A stretch of DNA of 64,000 nt from JAWHTC01 sp032586155. GTDB lineage: Bacteria; Pseudomonadota; Alphaproteobacteria; Rhodobacterales; Rhodobacteraceae. The stretch spans positions 62,001 to 126,000 of the forward strand of contig NZ_JAWHTC010000006.1 in assembly GCF_032586155.1 (NCBI RefSeq). The letters are read 5' to 3'. Position numbers and translations under genes: made by a program. Below the pieces are notes generated by a model. The model saw nothing but the letters and a program-made list of their open reading frames with translations. It was not told the DNA's origin and ran no database searches. This document shows, in pieces, positions 54,132 through 63,181 of the stretch (position 1 is its first letter; each line of letters opens with the position of its first letter).

Positions 54132-56228
54132 ATGTCGAAGATACACGACTACACCGGCCCCATCCTTGAGATCGACAAACTGTCGATTTCCTTCTTCACC
54201 CGACTGCGGGAAATTCCCGCTGTGATGGACTTTTCGGTCAAAGTGGCTCCGGGTGAAGCTGTTGGTTTGGTTGGTGAATCCGGTTGCGGTAAATCCACCG
54301 TGGCGCTCGGCGTCATGCGCGATCTGGGCAAAAACGGCCGCATCGTCGGCGGATCGATAAAGTTTAAGGGGCGCGACATGGAACACATGTCGCCCGAAGA
54401 ACTCCGCGATATACGTGGCAACGAAATTGCCATGATTTATCAAGAACCTATGGCCTCTTTGAACCCCGCCATGCGGATCGGCAAACAGCTGATGGAAGTG
54501 CCGATGATTCACGAAGGGGTCAGCGAACACGAGGCCTATCAACGCGCGCTCGAAGTGGTCACGGACGTGAAACTCCCCGACCCCGAGCGGATGCTGAAAA
54601 GCTTCCCGCACCAACTTTCCGGCGGTCAACAGCAACGGATCGTGATCGCTATGGCCTTGATGTCAAAGCCTTCATTGCTGATCCTCGATGAGCCGACCAC
54701 TGCGCTTGACGTGACCGTTGAGGCCGCCGTTGTGGAACTGGTCAAGGACCTCGGAAAAAAATACGGCACTTCGATGCTGTTCATCTCACACAACCTTGGC
54801 CTGATTCTGGAAACCTGCGACCGGATCTGCGTGATGTATTCCGGCGAGGCGGTCGAACGCGGTGACATCGATACCGTGTTCAACAAGATGCAACACCCTT
54901 ATACGCAAGCTCTTTTCCGCTCGATCCCGCTTCCGGGTGCCGACAAGAACTCGCGCCCACTGATCGCCATTCCGGGCAACTTCCCACTACCACATGAGCG
55001 TCCTCAGGGGTGTAATTTCGGGCCACGCTGCGACTATTTCGAAGGCGGTCTCTGCGATCAGGAGTTTATCCCGATGTATCCCGCCGGTGACGGTAGCGAC
55101 GATCACGAAACCCGCTGCCTGAGGTTCCAAGAAATCGATTGGAACGCACCGCTCGAACTTGCTGAAACCAAGAAAAAAGGCGAGATCGGCAAGGTCGTTC
55201 TCAAGATGGACAATCTCAAGAAATACTATGAGGTCGCCGCCAACGCCCTCTTTGGCGGGGGTGAGAAACGCGTGGTCAAAGCCAACGAGACCCTCAGTTT
55301 CGAAGCCCACGAAAGCGAAACCCTTGCCATTGTGGGAGAATCCGGCTGTGGCAAGTCGACATTCGCCAAGGTGCTGATGGGGCTGGAAACTGCCACGGAC
55401 GGGGTCATCGAACTTGATGGCAACAGCATTGAGGCGGTGCCAATCGAGGACCGCGACACCCAGACGGTGGCTGACATCCAGATGGTGTTCCAGAACCCAT
55501 TCGATACGCTAAACCCATCAATGACCGTGGGCCGTCAAATCATTCGGGCGCTGGAGATTTTCGACATCGGCGACAGCGACGCTGACCGGAAGGACCGGAT
55601 GTTGAAGCTTCTCGACCTGGTAAAACTGCCTCGTGCATTCGCAGAACGCATGCCACGGCAGCTTTCAGGCGGACAGAAACAGCGTGTTGGCATCGCCCGC
55701 GCCTTTGCTGGCGGGGCGCGGATTGTTGTAGCCGACGAACCAGTTAGCGCGCTTGACGTATCGGTTCAGGCGGCTGTAACCGACCTGTTGATGGAGATTC
55801 AGCGCGAAGAGAAAACCACCCTTCTCTTCATCAGCCATGACCTGTCCATCGTGCGCTATCTCAGCGACCGGGTCATGGTGATGTACCTGGGCCACGTGGT
55901 TGAGCTGGGCTCGACTGACGAGGTCTTCGCGCCACCTTACCACCCCTACACCGAAGCGCTTCTCTCGGCCGTTCCCATCGCCGACACCTCCATCGAGAAA
56001 AAACACATCGTTCTCGAAGGCGATATTCCGTCGGCTATGAACCCGCCCCCGGGCTGCCCTTTCCAAACACGTTGCAAATGGAAAGACAAAGTTGCTGGCG
56101 GTCTGTGTGAAAGCGAAGTGCCGCCAGTTCGGCAACTCTCGGAAGGGCATCAAATCAAATGCCACTTGGATGACGACGCGCTCAAGGAAATGGAGCCAGT
56201 CATTAAGCTTGCCGAAGCGGCAGAATGA
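54132..56228 (+). CDS. ABC transporter ATPase, fused DppD-DppF type
   Basis: A 698-residue protein with two complete ATPase domains. Walker A GESGCGKST occurs near 49-57 and again near 402-410; signatures are LSGGQQQR (about 163) and LSGGQKQR (about 511). Each half ends in an oligopeptide-transporter C-terminal motif with Cys pairs (CNFGPRCDYF, CPFQTRCKW). It energises the two permeases. GAAAGGAGAAAGTTA precedes the ATG. Confidence 0.94.
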   Translation: MSKIHDYTGPILEIDKLSISFFTRLREIPAVMDFSVKVAPGEAVGLVGESGCGKSTVALGVMRDLGKNGRIVGGSIKFKGRDMEHMSPEELRDIRGNEIAMIYQEPMASLNPAMRIGKQLMEVPMIHEGVSEHEAYQRALEVVTDVKLPDPERMLKSFPHQLSGGQQQRIVIAMALMSKPSLLILDEPTTALDVTVEAAVVELVKDLGKKYGTSMLFISHNLGLILETCDRICVMYSGEAVERGDIDTVFNKMQHPYTQALFRSIPLPGADKNSRPLIAIPGNFPLPHERPQGCNFGPRCDYFEGGLCDQEFIPMYPAGDGSDDHETRCLRFQEIDWNAPLELAETKKKGEIGKVVLKMDNLKKYYEVAANALFGGGEKRVVKANETLSFEAHESETLAIVGESGCGKSTFAKVLMGLETATDGVIELDGNSIEAVPIEDRDTQTVADIQMVFQNPFDTLNPSMTVGRQIIRALEIFDIGDSDADRKDRMLKLLDLVKLPRAFAERMPRQLSGGQKQRVGIARAFAGGARIVVADEPVSALDVSVQAAVTDLLMEIQREEKTTLLFISHDLSIVRYLSDRVMVMYLGHVVELGSTDEVFAPPYHPYTEALLSAVPIADTSIEKKHIVLEGDIPSAMNPPPGCPFQTRCKWKDKVAGGLCESEVPPVRQLSEGHQIKCHLDDDALKEMEPVIKLAEAAE

Positions 56229-56231
56229 AAA

Positions 56232-56256
56232 TGAGGCGGCCAAATCGGCCGCCTCA
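56232..56256 (+). terminator. Hairpin after the transporter operon
   Basis: TGAGGCGGCC (56232-56241), AAATC, GGCCGCCTCA (56247-56256): a perfect 10-bp stem 3 bases after the ATPase stop. T residues are few, so it may need processing or Rho. The convergent lipoprotein gene ends 20 bases further. Confidence 0.6.
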
Positions 56257-56276
56257 CATCTTACCGATGGCCGGCG

Positions 56277-56684
56277 TTATTCATCGTCTTCCTTGGCTTT
56301 GGCAGCCTCAATTTCCTCTGGCGATGCCACGATGATTTTTGGTGAACACCGTCTGTGTTCGTACCTCTTTAACAACCCTTCATTGCGGCGTTGATATGCA
56401 CGGGCTTCTTCACCAGCAGCCCCTTTCACGTCCATAAAGAACAGGGCCGGGAAAAAGATGAGCCCCCCAACGACACCCGCCGCGACGTTGTCACCTTGTT
56501 TCTTCTTCTTCTCGTCGACCAACTTGAGGATGGCCGCGTTGTTCACGGAAATTTCTTGACGAAGTTCCTTGCAGGACAGTTTCGCGTCGCCGTCTTGAAC
56601 AATTTCTACTGGATTTGGCTTGCGTCCGGCACAGGCGCTAAGCGCCAGCGAAGAAACAACCAGTAAACCGATAACGTTTTTCAA
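56277..56684 (-). CDS. Small lipoprotein of unknown function
   Basis: A 135-residue lipoprotein: a signal sequence with lipobox LSAC and Cys18 as the lipidated residue. A coiled segment (about 40-62) is followed by a hydrophobic patch (about 67-83) and a charged tail ending KEDDE. The TTG start at 56684 is supported by GAGAGGATACTAAG. The middle hydrophobic part resembles small phage- or plasmid-like lipoproteins, but no function is known. Confidence 0.7.
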   Translation of the reverse strand: MKNVIGLLVVSSLALSACAGRKPNPVEIVQDGDAKLSCKELRQEISVNNAAILKLVDEKKKKQGDNVAAGVVGGLIFFPALFFMDVKGAAGEEARAYQRRNEGLLKRYEHRRCSPKIIVASPEEIEAAKAKEDDE

Positions 56685-56887
56685 CTTAGTATCCTCTCAA
56701 CTTTTCCGCGATAGGGCTATCCATCTCGCAATCTATGAACAACCTACTAGCAATTAACCCACTGCATTTGCAGGTTGGCTGTTGCCAATGAGCGTCACGG
56801 CCAGGTGGTGTACAGTCGATTTTCTCCTTGATGGTTACATTTGTAACTTTTAACACCTCAACAACATTTGAAAAAGGAGCGCCACAA

Positions 56888-57430
56888 ATGAAGATCGAAC
56901 AGATTCACCACGTCGCCTATCGTTGCAAGGACGCCAAGGAAACCGTCGAATGGTATCGCGACATGCTGGGCATGGATTTCATCCTGGCCATTGCCGAGGA
57001 CCACGTGCCCTCGACCCACGAACCCGACCCCTACATGCATATCTTCATGGATGCCGGCATGGGTAACGTGCTGGCGTTTTTCGAACTGCCGACCAAGCCG
57101 GAAATGGGCCGTGATCCGAACACGCCGATCTGGGTGCAGCATATCGCCTTCAAGGTGAAGGACCACGCTGAACTTATTGAATTCAAAGAACATCTCGAGG
57201 CCAAGGGAGTCGAAGTTCTGGGCGTGACCGACCATTCGATTTTCCACTCGATTTATTTCTTTGACCCCAACGGCCACCGTATCGAACTCGCCTGCCCGGA
57301 CCCCAAGGAAGATGCGATGCTTGAAAAGCTCGACGCCGTGAAATGGGAAATGCTCGAGGAATGGAGCCGCACAAAGAAGGCACCAAAACACGCCGAGTGG
57401 ATGCACGCCAAAGAACTGAGTGACGTCTGA
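56888..57430 (+). CDS. VOC (glyoxalase/dioxygenase fold) protein
   Basis: A 180-residue protein with two beta-alpha-beta-beta-beta units of the vicinal oxygen chelate family. Probable metal ligands are His8 in QIHHVAYRC, His in VQHIAFKV and Glu in RIELACP. These may be glyoxalases, extradiol dioxygenases or fosfomycin-type enzymes; the reaction is not defined. GGAG lies 9 bases before the ATG. The 200 bases upstream show no other gene. Confidence 0.85.
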   Translation: MKIEQIHHVAYRCKDAKETVEWYRDMLGMDFILAIAEDHVPSTHEPDPYMHIFMDAGMGNVLAFFELPTKPEMGRDPNTPIWVQHIAFKVKDHAELIEFKEHLEAKGVEVLGVTDHSIFHSIYFFDPNGHRIELACPDPKEDAMLEKLDAVKWEMLEEWSRTKKAPKHAEWMHAKELSDV

Positions 57431-57451
57431 CATCGAGCGGCGGTAACAGCA

Positions 57452-57480
57452 AAAAGGCCGGGTCAATCGCCCGGCCTTTT
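57452..57480. terminator. Bidirectional terminator
   Basis: AAAAGGCCGGG (57452-57462) and CCCGGCCTTTT (57470-57480) around a seven-base loop form a symmetric stem with A and T flanks. It lies between the VOC gene and the opposite-strand transglycosylase, so it can end both transcripts. Confidence 0.85.
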
Positions 57481-57497
57481 CGCATTCAGTGTCAGGA

Positions 57498-58085
57498 TTA
57501 GCTGCCCCAGATAATTTTCACGTAATTGCGAGTTTCCTTGTAGGGTGGAACCCCACCGTATTTCGTCACCGCACCGGGCCCGGCGTTGTAGGCTGCTAAC
57601 GCCAGCCGCCACGACCCGAACTTGCGGTATTGCTGTTTTAAGTAGCGTGCACCACCATCCAGGTTTTCATATGGGTCATGGGGGTTTACACCCAGTTTCC
57701 GTGCGGTCCCGGGCATCAGCTGCGCCAACCCGATCGCGCCCTTGTGCGATTTGGCTGACACTTTCCAGCCCGATTCTTGCTGCACCAGCCGTAAGAACAA
57801 GTCGGTTGGCACGCCATGCCGTTGAGCCGCGGCCTTAGCCATGCTCAGGTATGGCCCGCGGTACTTGCCACGATAGGATTTCGGGCTGCTGCCCCATTTC
57901 GTGGGTGTATGCACTGTTGGTGGCTGCAACCGCACCGAGGCGTTATACTGACTACGCGCCCGCGTATCGAGAAGTTTTGTCTGTGATTTGAATGACTTCG
58001 ACCGCTTGTTCGCGAACAGGTCGGCCTGCGCCCCCAGAGGGGCAGCCAAGGCGAGCACAAGCGATAAACCAATAATCCGACGCAT
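57498..58085 (-). CDS. Lytic transglycosylase (SLT domain)
   Basis: A 195-residue secreted enzyme. The signal peptide covers 1-21 (LVLALAAPLGAQA). The SLT domain holds the catalytic Glu104 in QQESGW, then GAIGLAQLMPGTA and AYNAGPGAV. It cuts glycan strands to 1,6-anhydro ends. The ATG at 58085 starts the signal peptide; the upstream extension of 52 residues is rejected. It is divergent from ssb. Confidence 0.9.
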   Translation of the reverse strand: MRRIIGLSLVLALAAPLGAQADLFANKRSKSFKSQTKLLDTRARSQYNASVRLQPPTVHTPTKWGSSPKSYRGKYRGPYLSMAKAAAQRHGVPTDLFLRLVQQESGWKVSAKSHKGAIGLAQLMPGTARKLGVNPHDPYENLDGGARYLKQQYRKFGSWRLALAAYNAGPGAVTKYGGVPPYKETRNYVKIIWGS

Positions 58086-58299
58086 GACCCGAATAGACCC
58101 CCAAAATGCGTGTGCACCTCTATATATGGTTTGTACGGAAATTCCAGACCAAGCATGCCGCAACGCTTTGCGACGGCATGATTTTGCTTCTCCATCGGCA
58201 CGGTTGTTAGGATTTGACTCGCATTTTAAGCTTTTCTTCACTGCTTTCGGGTGGTGTAACGCTTGTTAACGACAAACGGGGATTCTTGAGGAGAACGCA

Positions 58300-58779
58300 A
58301 TGGCCGGCTCATTGAACAAGGTAATGCTAATCGGCAATCTGGGCCGCGACCCCGAGGTGCGCACGTTTCAAAATGGCGGTAAAGTGTGCAATCTGCGCAT
58401 TGCCACCTCGGAGACCTGGAAAGACCGCAGTACCGGGGAACGCCGTGAAAAGACCGAATGGCATTCTGTCGCAATTTTCTCGGAAGGGTTGGTCCGGGTC
58501 TGCGAGCAATACCTGCGCAAGGGCTCCAAGGTCTATATCGAGGGCCAGCTGCAAACCCGTAAATGGCAAGATCAGTCCGGTGCAGATCGCTATTCAACCG
58601 AGGTCGTTCTGCAAGGCTTCAACGGCACATTGGTGATGCTGGACGGCCGCAGCGGTGGCGGTGACGGTGGTGGCGCTTCTGGCGGCGGCGATTACGGTGG
58701 CTATGACAGTGGCCCGACCGGCAACCCCGCTGGTGGAGGAGCACCCAGCCGCGACTATGACGACGAAATTCCGTTCTAA
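58300..58779 (+). CDS. ssb: Single-stranded DNA-binding protein
   Basis: A 159-residue SSB with an OB-fold (1-110, starting NKVMLIGNLGRDPEVR), a glycine-rich linker (about 112-145) and the acidic tip DDEIPF that binds partner enzymes. GAGGAGAACGCA precedes the ATG. No SOS box was found in the divergent 214-base region. Confidence 0.96.
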   Translation: MAGSLNKVMLIGNLGRDPEVRTFQNGGKVCNLRIATSETWKDRSTGERREKTEWHSVAIFSEGLVRVCEQYLRKGSKVYIEGQLQTRKWQDQSGADRYSTEVVLQGFNGTLVMLDGRSGGGDGGGASGGGDYGGYDSGPTGNPAGGGAPSRDYDDEIPF

Positions 58780-58803
58780 GCGACAAGCCAGGACATCAAA
58801 GCA

Positions 58804-58835
58804 AGGGCTGCCCCAACTCTGGGCGGCCCTTTTTC
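58804..58835 (+). terminator. Terminator after ssb
   Basis: AGGGCTGCCC (58804-58813) and GGGCGGCCCT (58821-58830), with one G-T pair, enclose seven bases and lead into five T residues. Confidence 0.75.
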
Positions 58836-58975
58836 TATGGAAGAACCAACAACACCACGCTGAGACCCAGCATAGGCAGCGAAAGCGCGCAGGCAATCAG
58901 AAACGGCACCCACGGCGTTGGCCGAGGTGGAGGCAGGGTGTGACCGTAAACAGGTGAGCCGCGCGGATGGAACAT
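58835..58975 (-). CDS. Candidate small membrane protein of 46 residues
   Basis: Read on the minus strand from ATG at 58975 to TAG at 58835-58837. The product has a Pro-rich N-terminus (FHPRGSPVYGHTLPPPRP) and one strong hydrophobic helix (VPFLIACALSLPMLGLSVVL). It is divergent from the GNAT gene and its end abuts the ssb terminator. No clear Shine-Dalgarno sequence is present, but the composition looks like a real membrane peptide rather than a random frame. Function unknown. Confidence 0.45.
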   Translation of the reverse strand: MFHPRGSPVYGHTLPPPRPTPWVPFLIACALSLPMLGLSVVLLVLP

Positions 58976-58984
58976 ACTGGTCAG

Positions 58985-58999
58985 TTAACCACGGTTTAG
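58985..58999. promoter_or_regulatory. Candidate CtrA-type site in a divergent gap
   Basis: TTAA (58985-58988), CCACGGT, TTAG (58996-58999) fits TTAA-N7-TTAA with one mismatch and shares TTAACCACG with the site at 18090. It lies 10 bases before the small membrane ORF and 24 before the GNAT gene. Confidence 0.35.
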
Positions 59000-59022
59000 G
59001 TTTCTTCTGCGTTAATGCCACC

Positions 59023-60003
59023 ATGAGTTTTCACAGCAACATTTCTGTCGATAGCGCGTTCGAGCCGCCCACCCCATCACAATCACAGCTTTACTGTCGG
59101 ATGCTGCGCAAAATGGGGCGTGATGTTCTGCGGCTCGATCTCAACGGTGTTGGCCTGGGGCGGCTTATCCTGCGCGATCTGGGACCCTTGGGAAAGATTG
59201 CCCTGATGCCCGGGGGACCACGCTGGCGGCAGGGCCTGTCGATCACCGCGCGCCGCGATGTGCTGGCCGATCTCCCCCGGCTGGCCCGACACCATTGCAT
59301 CCGCGCGCTGATCACCAATTGCGCCACCCCATTGGACGAGCGCATCCTGCGCATCTCCGGACATCTGCCGCTGGTGACCGGCGGGTATCATGCGCAACTT
59401 GACCTGGGGGGGAGCAGCAAAACACGGCGGGCCCGCATGCAGGGCAAATGGCGCAATCGGCTTTGCCATGCCGAAAACCATGGAATCACGGTCAACCGTG
59501 CCCGTTTTGACCCGCGCCGCCACGGCTGGCTGCTAGAGGCCGAGGCCAAGCAACGTCAAACCCGTGGCTATCGCGGGTTGCCGCTTGGATTTGTCAGCGT
59601 TGCGGCCGAAACCGCTCCCAACCAGGTGCAGCTTTTCATCGCATCGCAAAGGGGAACACGTCTGGGGGCAATGCTGTTTTTAATGCACGAAGGCACCGCA
59701 ACTTTTCACATCGGCCACCTCACCGACACGGGTCGCGGCTGCTCGGCGCATAACCTTCTTCTGTGGCAGGCCGCAACCTGGCTGGCACGCAAAGACACGA
59801 CCTGGATCGACCTTGGCCCGTTGGAAACGGAAACCTCTGCCGGGCTGGCTCGGTTCAAACTGGGCAGCGGCGCGCAACCGGTTCAACGCGGGGCAAGTTG
59901 CCTGTACAGTGCCGTTACCTCCCCCCTTGGACGCCTGACCGCGGGATTCAGCCGCAAAGCCGCTCGTGGGATTGCAGGGCAAACCGGTCAGTCATCCCGC
60001 TGA
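59023..60003 (+). CDS. GNAT/FemAB-like N-acetyltransferase family protein
   Basis: A 326-residue protein with an acetyltransferase-like C-terminal half (LGAMLFLMHEGTATFHIGH, then AHNLLLWQAATWLA, the probable cofactor-binding helix, and a WIDLGPLETE strand). The preceding half is distantly similar and contains RMQGKWRNRLCHAE, suggesting a FemAB-type double-GNAT layout. The substrate is unknown. Its last 56 bases overlap the convergent dGTPase gene. The ATG at 59023 has no strong ribosome site. Confidence 0.7.
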   Translation: MSFHSNISVDSAFEPPTPSQSQLYCRMLRKMGRDVLRLDLNGVGLGRLILRDLGPLGKIALMPGGPRWRQGLSITARRDVLADLPRLARHHCIRALITNCATPLDERILRISGHLPLVTGGYHAQLDLGGSSKTRRARMQGKWRNRLCHAENHGITVNRARFDPRRHGWLLEAEAKQRQTRGYRGLPLGFVSVAAETAPNQVQLFIASQRGTRLGAMLFLMHEGTATFHIGHLTDTGRGCSAHNLLLWQAATWLARKDTTWIDLGPLETETSAGLARFKLGSGAQPVQRGASCLYSAVTSPLGRLTAGFSRKAARGIAGQTGQSSR

Positions 60004-61090
60004 TATAATCTGACACCAACCGCGCCAGGGCCAGTTCATCCTTGGCCTCTGCGACGTCCCCATACCAGCGGTTCGGCAGCAGGTCAGGCCGCTGCAGATA
60101 CAGCGGGAACAGGTCCTCGACCACCTGTGTCACCTTCTTGCGCATCTCCACCACACTGGGCGCGCGATACATGCGCTGAAACAGAAAATCTCGGATCACG
60201 CTCAGATCCGTCCGGAGCCCGGAGGAAAACTGAACCATCATCCGCCCGGCCCCGCGAATCTCGGCCGCGCTTTGTGGGTCTAGTTCCGTCAGGTTGCAGC
60301 GGCTTTCGGTGATGACATCCTCGACCAGAACGCCAAAGAACCGGCGCAGTGCCTCGTGCCAACGGCGATAGGGTTCCAACCCGGGATAGGTTTGATCCAC
60401 CTCTGCAAAACACGCCTCCAGGATCGGCAATTGCATCACCTCTTCGACTGTGAACAGCCCGGCGCGCAGACCGTCATGCAGATCGTGGTTGTTGTAGGCA
60501 ATATCGTCGCTCAGCGCTGCTACCTGCGCTTCGGCCCCGGCGTGCGTGCCAAGCTCTAAATCGTGACGCGCGTCGTACTCGGTCAGCGCGTAGGGCAAAT
60601 CGCCGACCACCGGACCATTGTGCTTGGCAATCGCTTCCAGTGTCTCCCAGGTCAGGTTCAGCCCGTCCCATTCGGCGTAATGTCGTTCCAGCGCAGTAAC
60701 GATGCGAATTGCCTGGGCATTGTGGTCGTACCCGCCAAAAGGGGCCATAAGCGCATCGAGTGCATCCTCACCCGTATGACCAAACGGCGTGTGACCAAGA
60801 TCATGGGCCAGCGCCACGGCCTCGGTCAGTTCCGAGTTAAGCCCAAGAGCGCTGGCGATAGTGCGTGCAACCTGTGCCACTTCGATCGTATGGGTCAGGC
60901 GGGTGCGAAAATAATCCCCCTCATGCTCAATAAAGACCTGGGTTTTATGTTTTAGCCGCCGAAAGGCGCTGGAATGGATAATCCGATCGCGATCCCGTTG
61001 AAAACAGGACCGAAACGCGCTTTCTGGTTCGGCATATAGCCGTCCCCGGCTTTGACTGGGATCGGTTGCAAAAATTGCGGGGGCCTGCAT
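59948..61090 (-). CDS. dgt: Deoxyguanosinetriphosphate triphosphohydrolase-like protein
   Basis: A 380-residue HD-domain dNTPase. The metal-binding residues are His67, the HD pair His96-Asp97 in ALAHDLGHTPFGH, and a later Asp (LSDDIAYN). It hydrolyses dNTPs to nucleoside and tripolyphosphate and may control nucleotide pools. It is divergent from the ErpA-like gene. Confidence 0.92.
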   Translation of the reverse strand: MQAPAIFATDPSQSRGRLYAEPESAFRSCFQRDRDRIIHSSAFRRLKHKTQVFIEHEGDYFRTRLTHTIEVAQVARTIASALGLNSELTEAVALAHDLGHTPFGHTGEDALDALMAPFGGYDHNAQAIRIVTALERHYAEWDGLNLTWETLEAIAKHNGPVVGDLPYALTEYDARHDLELGTHAGAEAQVAALSDDIAYNNHDLHDGLRAGLFTVEEVMQLPILEACFAEVDQTYPGLEPYRRWHEALRRFFGVLVEDVITESRCNLTELDPQSAAEIRGAGRMMVQFSSGLRTDLSVIRDFLFQRMYRAPSVVEMRKKVTQVVEDLFPLYLQRPDLLPNRWYGDVAEAKDELALARLVSDYISGMTDRFALQSHERLCG

Positions 61091-61174
61091 GGTTTCTCTG
61101 CCTGTTCTTGCCCGTGCTGTTATCCGTGCTTATATTGCATCCGCGCACGCAGGAAAACAGCCTTAGGAGACACC

Positions 61175-61498
61175 ATGCAAATCCCACCCAACGTTACGGA
61201 CCGTGCGTTTGAACGGCTTTCCGAAATCGGTGCGTCAGCCGAAGGCAAAGCCCTGCGCGTGGCGGTAGAAGGCGGCGGATGCTCGGGCTTTCAATACAAT
61301 ATCGACCTTGATGACCCGAAGGATGAGGACATGATACTAGAGGGGCGCGGTGAAAAGGTCGTGGTCGATGCGGTATCGCTTCCATTTCTGGCCGGTGCGA
61401 CGATTGATTTCACCGAGGAACTTATCGGCGCAAGGTTCGTGATCGACAACCCCAATGCCACTGCCTCCTGCGGTTGCGGCACCTCGTTTTCGATTTAA
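61175..61498 (+). CDS. Iron-sulfur cluster assembly protein, IscA/ErpA type
   Basis: A 107-residue A-type carrier. The three cluster-binding cysteines are Cys36 in GGGCSGFQY, and Cys99 and Cys101 in SCGCGTSFSI. It receives Fe-S clusters and passes them to target enzymes. TTAGGAGACACC precedes the ATG. Its stop codon overlaps that of the convergent EamA gene. Confidence 0.93.
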   Translation: MQIPPNVTDRAFERLSEIGASAEGKALRVAVEGGGCSGFQYNIDLDDPKDEDMILEGRGEKVVVDAVSLPFLAGATIDFTEELIGARFVIDNPNATASCGCGTSFSI

Positions 61499-62382
61499 GC
61501 CCGCACCACATGCCGGGCAATCAGGCGCGCAATCGGCACTTCATAGGCCAGGAACAGGCCTGAAAGTACGATGATGCCTGCGCCGAGATATGTCTGCGCC
61601 GTAGGCCATTCGCCAAACACCCAGGCCCCGATCAGCACCATCCAGACGAACTGCAGCTTCAAAAGCGACGTGACCGCGTGTGCAGGCAAACCCCGCAACG
61701 CCACCACCAACAGCCAGCGCGCCGCAAAAAGCACGGCACCATACCCCATCGCCAAGCTCAAATCGATCAGGGGCATCGTTCGCCAGACAAAGGGCAGCGC
61801 CAGAGCCATCACGGTTAACAGCGCCAGGTTGGGATAAAGCACCTGCGCCAACCCGTTGCTTTCAAACCTGCTGATATAGCGCGAAAGAATGATCGATACG
61901 GTACCAAAGAACGCGGCGAGAAAGGCAACCATATGACCAAAACCCAACTGCGCAAATCCCGTGGGGAACAGGCAGAGAACGCCGACGAACCCGGCGCCAA
62001 GCGCCCCCCATGCGACCGGCGTAACCTGCTCGCCCAACATCGACCCTGCCAGAAGCGCGGCGAAAAGGGGCATCAAGCCGATGAACAGGAACACATCGGC
62101 GAACCCGAGGTGGCGAAAGGCAAGAAAGAAAAAAATTGTTGCTAGAACCGTGAACGCCGCCCGCAAGGCCATGGCCCGCGGGCGGATTGTCGACAATGGC
62201 TCCCCACCCGGCTTAAGGCGCGCGCTGATTAGGCACAGGGAAACCACCACTGCGCCTGATAAGGCATACATCTGTGGCGCCGCATAACCCGTCGCCAGGG
62301 CCTTGGTCATACCATCGGCCAAGGCAATCAACGCGGTGTAGACCACCACAAGGCTCGCGGCACGAGAGACAAGTACAGTCAC
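61495..62382 (-). CDS. EamA/DMT-family transporter
   Basis: A 295-residue membrane protein with ten predicted helices in two EamA repeats, as in RhaT/RarD/YdcZ-like exporters. The GTG start at 62382 follows GGGGCAGGGGGT. The substrate is unknown. Its first 170 bases are overlapped by the formal end of the upstream unknown gene, an overlap that probably reflects a frameshift in that gene. Confidence 0.85.
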   Translation of the reverse strand: MTVLVSRAASLVVVYTALIALADGMTKALATGYAAPQMYALSGAVVVSLCLISARLKPGGEPLSTIRPRAMALRAAFTVLATIFFFLAFRHLGFADVFLFIGLMPLFAALLAGSMLGEQVTPVAWGALGAGFVGVLCLFPTGFAQLGFGHMVAFLAAFFGTVSIILSRYISRFESNGLAQVLYPNLALLTVMALALPFVWRTMPLIDLSLAMGYGAVLFAARWLLVVALRGLPAHAVTSLLKLQFVWMVLIGAWVFGEWPTAQTYLGAGIIVLSGLFLAYEVPIARLIARHVVRA

Positions 62383-63181
62383 ACCCCCTGCCCCGAACGC
62401 TAGGAATCGTCGCTGTAGGACGCGACATCAATCCGGATTCCGCCCTTCCTGCACGTACGAAACCGGCAAAGAAAGCCTCGAAGTCGCTGCTGGCAGTTTC
62501 GGCCCGGAGCAAAAACTCTTGGGCCTCTTCCGACAAAGAATCTACCACGTGATGACGCATCGTGCTCCAATCCGCGTGACGCGTGTCCATTTCAAACAGA
62601 CATTCGGACATCCCGCGCAGCGGCGCGGTCCCCGAATAGGGCCGGCGAAACTGCATCCGCCCTGGCGTGAAACCTTTTGCAAATGCGTCCGCGCCCGAAA
62701 CCGCCATTAACCAATTACAGACGAAGAACTCGTGATAATCATCCTGCACCGACAGGGCATCGCCGCTTTCAACTTCGAAGCCGCGGGTATGGGCGACAAG
62801 CCACTCTTCCCAGATCGCGGGAGGGGCTGTCCCGGCGTAACGCGTAGCGATGCAGATCTCGGCCAGAAGGTCGGCGTTAAGATCAAGAAAGGCCAGGGTT
62901 CCGGCAAAATCCAGGCTTTGCCGCACCTCGTCGTCGAGCCCTGGGTCCTTGCGGCCATATTCGCTGAGATAGAAAACCGTATGGGTCAATTCATAAGCGG
63001 CCTTCTTGTTGGGAATGGCAAAACTCGCCGAACGGGAAACGAAATCACGCAATCGATCGTCGAGGCCCTGATCCTTCACCAATGGGTCGATCCCGCGACG
63101 CAGCATCAATCGGCGCGCCTCGGCCCGTAGTAAGTCGCTCATCTCGGCCCGGGCCAGTTCCTGATCATTTGCCCAAGTCAC
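62213..63181 (-). CDS. Large C-terminal part of a roseobacter protein of unknown function (DUF6902-like)
   Basis: An open frame of 322 codons starting at GTG 63181 (or ATG 63142). The first 255 or so residues are helical and well formed (DLLRAEARRLMLRRG, YELTHTVFYLSEYG, ADLLAEICIATRYAG). The last 65 or so are a Cys-rich shadow of EamA. If the frame shifts by one base near 62440, the protein would instead end IRIDVASYSDDS at a TAG at 62400-62402, just before the EamA start. The N-terminus joins smoothly to the 111-residue gene upstream if one base is removed from an A6G4 run. I read both as pieces of one protein of about 366 residues. The DUF number is from memory. Confidence 0.6.
   Translation of the reverse strand: MTWANDQELARAEMSDLLRAEARRLMLRRGIDPLVKDQGLDDRLRDFVSRSASFAIPNKKAAYELTHTVFYLSEYGRKDPGLDDEVRQSLDFAGTLAFLDLNADLLAEICIATRYAGTAPPAIWEEWLVAHTRGFEVESGDALSVQDDYHEFFVCNWLMAVSGADAFAKGFTPGRMQFRRPYSGTAPLRGMSECLFEMDTRHADWSTMRHHVVDSLSEEAQEFLLRAETASSDFEAFFAGFVRAGRAESGLMSRPTATIPSVRGRGCDCTCLSCREPCGGLHRVDCLGRWYDQGPGDGLCGATDVCLIRRSGGFPVPNQRAP

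Noticed and set aside
58085..58300. SOS box upstream of ssb
   Set aside because: No GTTC-N7-GTTC or its complement was found in the divergent gap.
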